Assembly: GCA_017165825.1 (NCBI GenBank) | Contig: CM029386.1 | Span: forward strand, 4,810,765 to 4,874,764 | From: Hepsetus odoe | Lineage: Eukaryota; Chordata; Actinopteri; Characiformes; Hepsetidae | Reading direction: 5' to 3' | Length of the DNA stretch: 64,000 nucleotides | Shown here: positions 52,340 to 61,800 of the stretch, piece after piece | Numbering within the stretch: the first letter of the stretch is position 1 | Layout: every line of letters starts with the position of its first letter | Position numbers and translations under genes: made by a program | Notes under the pieces: generated by a model | Told to the model about the DNA's origin: nothing | Databases searched by the model: none | What the model saw: only the letters and a program-made list of their open reading frames with translations

Positions 52340-52760
52340 GCTGCTGTAACTGATGTTACTGGTCAGTTGAGGAAGTGAATAATGGTATGGACCAGTTATG
52401 TCTCCCCCTCTGTTCTGGGCTGTGGTTTGTCCCGTTTTGGTCTGAAAGTGTTTCTTTATAAAATCACTGAAAGTTCAAACTGTTTAACAAACAGCAGCAG
52501 AGCAAACTTCTTCCACCACCGCCCACAAGCTTCTCCAGACAAACTTATTCTCCATCCTCCAGGAATAAAGAGCCATTCTCCAGCCTCCTCCATACTGCTC
52601 TTTAGTTTGGGCTGTTTCTAAGCAGCACAGAAGTCCAATAAAGTGAGCTGTGCTGAAAATCCAGCAGATTTAAGAGAGTCTTTCTGTGTCCATCAACAGG
52701 AAGAAGTGTGTGTTTTTCGTTCAGCTCAGTATTAAACATTAAGGAAAGTTTAGGAACTTA
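52340..52760. other. No coding feature recognised
   Basis: Unique-looking sequence between the RTE tail and the proposed NLR-1 5' UTR exon. I see nothing with domain character. Confidence 0.5.
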
Positions 52761-52761
52761 C

Positions 52762-52960
52762 TGTGTAAAATCAACCCGCTGAAGTCTGGACTCTGATCTC
52801 CTGCTGGAATGGCGTCGGAATAACTTTGGGCAGCTTCACAAACTGCACACGTCCGCCCTAAATAGTGTGTAAAACACAGTGCAGCACTGTAAGAAGAGCT
52901 CTCGGTAGTGTTTAGAGTTCAGAAGGACGCTGTTTGAGACGGAGCTTTACTTTCACTTCA
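52762..52960 (-). other. Proposed NLR-1 5' untranslated exon
   Basis: On the minus strand the segment ends TTTTACACA|GTAAGTTCC, a strong donor. The next usable acceptor in this gene is at 45776, before the ATG exon. Splicing would remove the 7-kb intron with the nested LINEs. No ORF is present. The upstream limit is a guess from the change in composition near 52960. Confidence 0.45.
52951..52958 (-). promoter_or_regulatory. IRF-like site near the NLR-1 5' end
   Basis: The minus strand reads AAGTGAAA inside GAAGTGAAAGTAAAG, fitting the IRF core AANNGAAA. It stands at the expected promoter of an immune gene, but such 8-mers occur often by chance and the SINE tails here contain TTTCACTTTCA, which also fits. 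Confidence 0.25.
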
Positions 52961-53411
52961 GCGCCCAGCATTTCTACCCACTTTGATTACATTTGAAACC
53001 AAGAAACCAATTAAACGACCGGGTTAACAGTTCCACTGACATTTGGGTCCATGTGAAGTTAGTCTGAGAGTTACTGATTTACCATTTCTTCTTTTTTTGT
53101 TTGTTTGTTTGCGTGTTGTTGTTTTCTTGTTAGTTTGTTGGTTTGCTTTTTATTCTGAGAAGCCTTCATTTGAAAAACCAATATAGAAAAAAGTGCACAT
53201 CTTAAGTGTAGAGGAATAAAGAATAAATACTATAAAATGCAGTAAACAGGTGACATAAATAAAATAAATAACAACTAAATAAATCATGCAATAGAAAATA
53301 TGTAATGGAACAGAAAGTTATTCAGAATTCATATTTCATTTATTCTTTATTTTATTTTATTTTATTTTATTATTTTATTATTCTTTTAACTGGCGTCATG
53401 TAATGTCATAT

Positions 53412-53453
<42 letters not shown>
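53412..53453. repeat. (CT)n microsatellite between the NLR genes
   Basis: A pure CT run in the divergent interval between NLR-1 and NLR-2. Confidence 0.95.
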
Positions 53454-53456
<3 letters not shown>

Positions 53457-53739
53457 GACCTCTGAAGGAATGATGGTTACAAATCTACACACGCAAATGC
53501 ACAAATGTAGTTTGGTCTACTTCAGATAAACGGTGGTGTGATCTAACTGGTTTGGCTTTAAAAAAGGAATGTGCAGGCATATTATCATCCAACTGGTTTT
53601 GCAGCCGCGTCATTGTTCAGAAAGCATGTTTATTGATGTAGAAAGTGTTCATCATTGTACTGTGAGAAGCTACGTAACTGAAATGGACAGTGTTTAAGTA
53701 CGTTACCTCCTGTGGTTCGGTAAGCTAACACTGGTGAAG

Positions 53740-53785
53740 ATGGACCTGGACTCTCTCAGTGAAGATCTATACACAGATCCCAGAG
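53740..53785 (+). CDS. NLR-2 exon 1 (start codon)
   Basis: Encodes MDLDSLSEDLYTDPR plus one base, donor CAGAG|GTAACA. This acidic start is typical in length for fish NLR first coding exons. Assignment rests on the phase match and position, so it is less certain than the rest. Confidence 0.6.
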
Positions 53786-55991
53786 GTAACATGGTTTTGT
53801 GATATAACTGTACTGTCCCCATTTTCTTTCAGTACTTATGGCAGAGCTGAAAGGGGAACTGAATGGTAAAAAGTGTCATGTCAAATTTATATGAATTTTC
53901 TTTTATGTATTGTGTTTGTGAAGAAATTGACAGTGTAAACAGTTTTAAGCAAATTGTTTAAGGCATTTGCGCAGTACTGTGTATGCTGTAATTCTTTAAA
54001 AACAATCAGATTTGACAATCTTTACAGATGTGTTGATGTGTTCATTCCCTATTATTTTCAATCTTTCTAAGCATCTGTTCAGTCTTTCCAAAAAAGTAAA
54101 CTAAAGTAAACTATAGACCCTACACCTTATCCTTATCTAGCCTAATTTAATCACTGAGATGTAATAAAAGGAATTAAAAGAGGTTTGAGCAGAAGGCGTT
54201 AGCTGTATGCTCTTTACAACATTGGGGATAGGGACCAGTGGTGTCCTTATGCATGGGCTTCCAAGGCCCATGAAAATAAGAAAATCATTGACCAAAACAT
54301 ACCACATGGGTGTCATTCAACCAAAAGGTTTACATCTAGCTTTTGTAGTATCCAATTGTTAAGTCGTCATATTGTCATCCTGAATTAAAATGATTTTTTT
54401 AATGAAAAATGAAAACAAAAAATGAAAAATGATAACCTGAATGATTTTTTTATATATAGTTTCTCATCGTATATTAATTTTACACCAAAATAACTTTTAA
54501 ATGATGCAAAATAAAATCAAGTAAATTAAAAGGCTGTATTTTTAGGTTGAAAGATTTCTGTGTTGGGCCAGCACTCCAGTGTTTATAGATCCTAACAATC
54601 CTTCTGCCACAGCTCATGGTGTCTACAACTTAACATTCCTAGCAAATGTACACGTCTTCTGAGGTTTATTAAAACCATGTTAATAAACAGAAATGTCAAA
54701 AACAGAAATATTATATCCAGAGTTTAATTGCCATGTCATTTAATCACTTTCTCACCAGAAACTTTCACAAGCTGTCTGATTAGTCTACAGCCTGCACTAC
54801 CACCCTGGTAAAGACCTGGTAAAAAAATTGGTGGAATTCTGCTTGAAGACTCATTCAAGCACACAACATATTCACTCTAAAAATAAAACATTTGGGCAAT
54901 GCCAGAGCAGAACTACTTTAAATTCTTGCAAAAACGTTTCAGTAGATTTCAATACAATTTTTTGTTTGTAAATAAGATCCATTTCAGAGTTCAGTTTGCA
55001 CCTACATAATGTAAATTTGCCGATAAATGTAAAAAAGTTATACTGGTGCAATGGTGGTGGGGTGCAGGTTGGATGTCAACGCGGGGCCAGGAGTCAGGAA
55101 CATAGCTTTATTATTCATATTAACAAAAACAAAATACAAGGACTGCAGTCGTGACCAAACTAAGATACAAGGACCTAACCAAACCACCATTAACGTAAAG
55201 CTTTACCTTGTGAATGAGCCGTGCTCCGTTCTGACTCATCAGGGCTTAAATAGCAGCCCCAATGAAGCACACCTGTGCCTCCATGAGCTCAGATGTGCTC
55301 AGTCAGAACAGAGCACCATCTACCGAACCCAAAACAAAACCCAGCTGTGACATACTGTGGCAACTGGCTGTGAGAATCTATAATAATACTTAGTTAGAGT
55401 AGGAGCAATATTAGTTGTAGTAGTATATTCATTGTGATTATTTACCGGGGGCCCAGTTCCGCAGTGGGTTGGTGTCAGTTCACAGCAAGAAGGTCCCAGG
55501 AATGATTTCCCAGTGGGTGGCCTGGGTACTTTCTGTGTGGAGCTTGCATGTTCTCCCTGTGTCTAAATAAGTTCTGCCAAATGCTCTTGCTTCCTCCCTC
55601 AGTCCAACAACATACATCCTTTTTGATCATTTTTGATACCACACTGAACTCAAACTCCACCTCCAGGGAATGTGGGCAGAAAATGTGTCCCTTCCTGTTG
55701 CCAAATGAGCTCAGCCAGATAGAAAAACAAGCTTATCTTTCTCAGGTTATCAGACTCTCTCACGCTCCCTGAATGTCTGATAAAAATGTTTTAGTGCGTG
55801 AGAGAGTCTGATAACCTGAGAAAACATTTTTATCAGACATTCAGGGACAAACTACTCTGATAACATTGACTATCTTGATGTGTTGCAGTGCTGTTTCTGA
55901 TGGAAATGCTGTTTAAGTACACAAAAGTTCAACTGCACCTTTGACAAAAATTTGACACAGACATAGAATTTGCACACACACACACACACCT

Positions 55992-56036
<45 letters not shown>

Positions 56037-58096
56037 TATGTAATACCTCAGGCCACCTTTATGAAGTCTGTTTCTAATGGTTTGGTCAGAGACAGTCACG
56101 CCAGTGACCCACTGTTTTAGTGGTCATCTCATTGTTGCCCCTATAATGCACCTGTTCATTCATTTCATAATTTCAACACCAAAGCAGCTGATTAACAGCC
56201 CCCTTTGCAACTTTACTGCCCAGATCATAGTAATATCAGCAAATCCAAAAAAAGCACATGTTCCTTTAATATGAAGGAAAATCCATGTCACCCTGAGTTA
56301 CTAAACAAAAAGAAAAACAAAAGTTTGATAGGTTCTACTTTTCACTCAGATTATTTTGCTGATGATATAAGTAATAAAAAAGGCATGTGTTTTCTCAGTC
56401 TCACTCAAAATATTGCTTTAACCACTCCATTGATCCATTATACATTTATAGGAATGGAAATTATCAAGCATGGTCACCTATTTTTTTTATATGCTGGATG
56501 GATATGATTATAAATTAGTATATTAGAGGGACAACTCAATTTGGAAGATTTTGAGACAAAGTTAGAGAAGCAAGGATGTGTTGGTTTGGACATGTCCAGA
56601 GGAGAGACAAGGATCATATTCGAAGAAGGATGTTGAGGATAAAGCTGCCAGGAAAGAGGTAGAGAGGAAGACCAAAGAGGAGGTTCAAAGATGTGACGAG
56701 AGAGAACATGAGAGGACATGCAGACGGTTGGTTTGAAGGTTGAAGGAAGGAAGATGCAGAGGACAGAAAAAAATTTTGACAATTGATCCACTGTAGTGAT
56801 CCCTAATAGGAGAAGCCAAAAGAAGAAGAAATATGTTTGTTTCAGGTGAAAGTGACAGATGTTAACATTAACTTAATTTTTAAAAGTAAACTGTAAATTA
56901 GAAAGCCTGAAGTCAAGGGCTGTACAGTGTTAAACATTTGAACTGCAGTAGGATGTTTTCCAACTAAAGGTTACTGAATGTGAAGTGAAAGTGACTAATA
57001 GCAAGGGGCAGCCATATCCAGCACCCAGGGAGCAGTGATGAGTACAGTACCTTATTCAGGAGTACCTTGCAACCTATTGGGTTTGAATCCATGTCCTTCC
57101 AATCATGGGGCCAAGACCCTAACCATGAGGCCAATGCTGATTGTGTACTTTTGTGGGAGATGGTGGTCTAGTAGTAGGATATTTCCTATGGACCAAGCAT
57201 CAGTTTCGAATCCTACTTCCATACACTACCACATTGGGTTCCTGAGCAAGACCCTTAACCTCAAGTTGTTCCAGGGGGACTGTCCCAGTAATCAGGAAAT
57301 GGAAGTCACTCTAATGTTATGGTTGAAAATAATAAAAAATTTGTTTCACAATGCGTTGTCAAAAAATTCCCCTATTGCAATGAGTATTTTAGGATTTGGT
57401 ATGTTTTATTTACAGATGACCTGTTAGGAGAAAGAGAGCAAGTTCCAGCTACAGAGCAAAAACCACAAAGCTCCAGTAGTGTAGGAGGAACCTCTGAAAC
57501 AAAGTGAGTTATTTTGCATTAGACAATTGAAAAGAAAGAGAATATAATTTTTTTTAGTTTTTTCCGGTTTTATAAATTTATAACTATTTTCCTTTAACAT
57601 TTCACGTCCAGTACACAGCAGTTCACGGAAGCAGAAATGCATATTCACACACTGCTGCAGAGGACCAAAGACCTGCAACAGGATTCTTACCAACATGAAG
57701 ACGTTCTGTCCAGAGTTCTAGCAAGACACAAGACCAGCATGAAGAATAAGTATGAAAGTTGATTTGAGAAAATAAATCCAAATGTATTAAGGGAAATAAA
57801 CAATTAGCTATACTTATAGTCAGCTCCATAGTTACTGAAACATTTGGGAAAATTAAAAAATATATAAATATACAATCCAATTAATAAAATATGATAAATA
57901 TGTCTATCTACATAAAACCGGTAATGTGAAACTGATATAAAAATCAGTTAGATTCTTTAAAAATGACTAAAAATGTCTATTGTTAGGAAGTTTACAGTGT
58001 ACAAATCTGCCTGGTAGACAGTTTCATTTTTTTTTAATTAGGTTTATTAGCCAGACAAAAAGCTTTCATATATATATATATATCTATCTATATCTA

Positions 58097-58145
<49 letters not shown>

Positions 58146-58799
58146 GCAGGTGTGGAAAAATTGCTGTACACAAAGCTGTACTCCTTTCAGAAAATGATTG
58201 TTTTTTTTATCAATTTACAAAATGCAAAGTGAGCGAACAAAAGAATAATAAAGATTGGTGGTACTGATTAGCAAACAACAATGAGGTGCAGTTTATTTTC
58301 ATCAATAAAATTTAATAATGACTATTTCTTGCAACAAATACCCTACACAAATACTATTGACCTCTGGGTAAATGCAGGACAATATAAGAAAAAGAATGTT
58401 GTAGGGGCCGTACATCACAAAAATCTGGGATCTTTTAAAAATAAAAAAAGCCTTGAAGGGGCTAAAGTAACCTTTTCAATTCATAAAGTGTTTTAGCATC
58501 TTGCACGTGTATGTTTCTATGAGCAAACTGTTCACAGAGAGCAGAGAGTGGCGTCTCCAGTGTCCAGCTGTGAGTCTGTGAGAAGTGAGCCTCAAAATGC
58601 CAGCAGTGAAGGAGAGACATCTGACTTAAAGCAAGTAACTTTACATCAGTAGTTTACACAACACAGAAGGGGGAAATGTTGTTTGCATCACATGCTTATG
58701 CTTCCTGAGTTGTTCTAGGTAAAAAATTTAGTGAAGCTCAGTGTTTTTTTCTCATTACAGTTTTATTCCTTTTAAATGGATATATCATCCACCTATGCA

Positions 58800-58856
<57 letters not shown>

Positions 58857-61800
58857 GCAAGCCCCATTAAATAAAAATCCTAATTTATTTTACTTTAAGA
58901 CTATACTTAAAGTGAAAGTGACAACCCTTGTCATTGCGAGGTCACAGCACATCAGACAGTGAACCACAACGAAATTGGACCTCTGCATTTAACCCATGCA
59001 CACTCAAACACCAATAGTGGGCAGCTATTGAAAGTGCACGGGGAGCAGTGGCGGGGATGGCACCTTGCTCAAGGGTACCTCAGGGCAACCTATTGGGAAG
59101 GGGTTTGAACCCCTGATCCTCCGATCATGTAACCACTAGGCCATCGCTGCCTAGTCTTACTTTAATAAGACTAAAGTAAGACTATAAAGACAGCCCCAAT
59201 GAGGCACACCTGTTGCCCAAGTTCACACAGGTGTGCACAGTCAGAGCAGAGTGCCGCCTACCATGACAGGACTGTCTTCACCCCTGCTCCCTGGGCAGCT
59301 TTTAATAGCTTCCCCCTGCTGCATGGAGTGTATGGGTTAAAATCATAACTGAATTTAAATTATTATTTATTTTTTTTATATTTGACAAATATTGGGTGTC
59401 CAATAGGAGGTCTGTAGAAAAAGGTTAATTGCAAACAAGGCTATGAAACAATGTCTGGATTTGTCTAATTATTTTGTCAATCTTATAACATCTTAATAGA
59501 ATGTGTGTAGTTATCATGTGCTGTTATGTTTGTCACTAGTGCCCAGACAAGGACACAAAACATTTCCAGCAAAAATCTGGAGTCTGTATTCAAGGTTTGT
59601 ATTGGTCTGTTTCATTTCATGCCTATGCGAAAAAGTTTACTTCCCAGGAGCTGAATTTTGAAAATTTTTTACAATGTAGACCTTAAAAAGGCTGTGACTA
59701 AAGGAAGTAAAAAAAAACTCTGCTTAGGTGAAGTACAGAAGTACAAAAAGGTGATCTCATCTACAGCTTTCCCCTGGACCATTTTAACCAAATAGTGTTT
59801 TCGTTTGTTTTGCTCTTGTCTATTTCTCATCAGGAGTTGGAGCACAGACTCATCTCTCTGGTGAAGAAAGAACTAATGAGCTTTAAGCTGTTACTGAGTT
59901 CAGATTACCCAGTTTCCTCCAAGAAAGAAGTGGTGGATGAAGACGACAAGAACAGAGGCAGAAAAAGGGTGTTAAAGATCACTCTGCACATCCTGAGGAA
60001 CATGAACCAGACAGATCTAGCCAACACATTAGCTAGCAGTAAGTGCTATGTATAAAAAAAATGGAAAAAAAAACTCTATTAATGAAACTCAGTGGAAATT
60101 TATTTTGATCCTACTCTAAAAAAAACCTTACTATGAGATTTTAGAAGTTGTCACTTTAATTCAACTGATAACTAGGTTTCACACCTCACTTGCTTGCAAC
60201 TGAGCTGGGTTTTAGGCTCACCTTACTGAGGCTATTTCACTGAGAATATTTAAGGTAAAAAAAAAAAAAGTGGGTTTAATTATGTTTTCATTTTCAGAAT
60301 TGGTGCCTGGATCTCATCAAAAGCTCAAACTCAAACTGAGCGATAAATATCAGAGAATTAATGAAGGAATGTCAGGCTATAAAAACTCAGCACTTCTAAA
60401 TAAGATCTACAACAAGCTTTATATTACTGATAGTTGCACTGGGGATGTCAACCAAGGAAGTGACCTGAAACATGCAACAGAGGGAGCAACACATGAGGCA
60501 TCAATCAAATTCTGTGAAATCTTTAAGCAATGTTCAGTACAAGAGAAACCCATCAGAACTGTGTTAACCCTAGGAGTTGCTGGAATTGGAAAAACAGTTT
60601 CTGTGCAGAAGTTCATTCTGGACTGGGCTGAAGGAAAAGCCAATCAGGATGTGGTATTTGTGTTTCCACTTCCTTTTAGAGAATTGAATCTGGTAAAGAA
60701 TAAAAAGCTCAGTCTAATTGATCTACTTCAGTATTTCTTCCCTGAAGCACAAAAATTAAATCCAAGACATTACAAGGTCCTGTTCATCTTTGATGGTCTG
60801 GATGAGTGTCGACTGCCTCTTGACTTCCAGAACAACAAGATCTTAGGAAATATAAAAGAGCCATCCTCAGTTGATGTGCTGTTGACAAATCTCATCAAGG
60901 GGAATCTGCTTCCCTCTGCTCTCCTCTGGATCACCTCACGACCAGCAACAGCCTGTCAGATTCCTCCTGAGTTTGTTGACCAGGTAACAGAAGTGCAAGG
61001 TTTCAGTGACCCTCAGAAAGAAGAGTACTTCAGAAAGAGGATCAGTGATCAGGATCTGGCCAATAAAATCATCAAACACATCATGTCTTCAAGAAGCCTC
61101 TTCATCATGTGCCACATCCCAGTCTTCTGCTGGATTGCAGCCACTGTTCTAGAGAGAATGCTGAGGGAGGGGAAGAGTGGAGAAATCCCTAAAACCCTGA
61201 CACAGATGTTCATCTATTTCCTAGTTGAACACAACAGTGTAAGAAAAGAGGCTGATCCTCAGCAAACTAAAGAAAGTATTCTTGTGCTGGGAAAATTAGC
61301 TTTTAGGCAGCTTGAAAAAGGTCACGTAATCTTCTATGAGGAAGACCTGCGAGAGTGTGGCACTGAAATAGGAGAGGCATCAGTGTCTTCAGAAGTGTGG
61401 CCTCAGATCTTTAGAGAGGAACCTGGGCTTTATATGGAGAAGGATTTCAGCTTTGTTCACTTGAGCATGCTACAATTCATTGCAGCTTTATATGTGTTTC
61501 TCTCCTTTTTGAACAAAAAAGATTTGAAAGAGCAAACCAGTCTTTCTGAGTTTATAAACCAACCAGCAATGACAGACTTCCTTACCAGTGCAGTGGACAA
61601 GGCTTTACAGAGTGAGAATGGACACCTGGACTTTTTCCTCCGTTGTCTTCTGGGTCTCTCACTGGAGTCCAATCAGATTCTCTTGCAAAACCTTTTGACA
61701 AAGACAGGAAGCAACTCTTACAGCAAATCAAGCACAGTGGAATACATCAAGAAGAAAATTTTACAAGACACCTCACCGAGCAAATCCATCAATCTGTTCC

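Larger units (their letters stand above)
33850..52960 (-). pseudogene. NLR-1: RING-FISNA-NACHT-LRR-PRY/SPRY gene, probably broken
   Basis: Fish NLR-C-like cytosolic pattern-recognition receptor. Exons in transcript order: 5' UTR ~52960-52762; 45775-45707 (ATG 45756, MMEPQNPSSGGETSDSE); 45203-45090 (EPPEPSCVSLKSSKS, PLNFSN); 43733-41725 (RING, FISNA, NACHT); LRR exons 40560-40387, 36624-36454 and 35670-35497; 34496-34450 (VEHGGEIRIRPRLKKY); 34360-~33850 (SPRY). Splice phases agree between neighbours. Lesions: a ~10-bp loss in the RING, a stop at 41843-41841 with further shifts to the end of that exon, and two frameshifts in SPRY. It could still make a FISNA-NACHT protein from the internal ATG at 43574. 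Otherwise it is a pseudogene. Assembly error is an alternative, though four separate errors seem unlikely. Confidence 0.8.
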
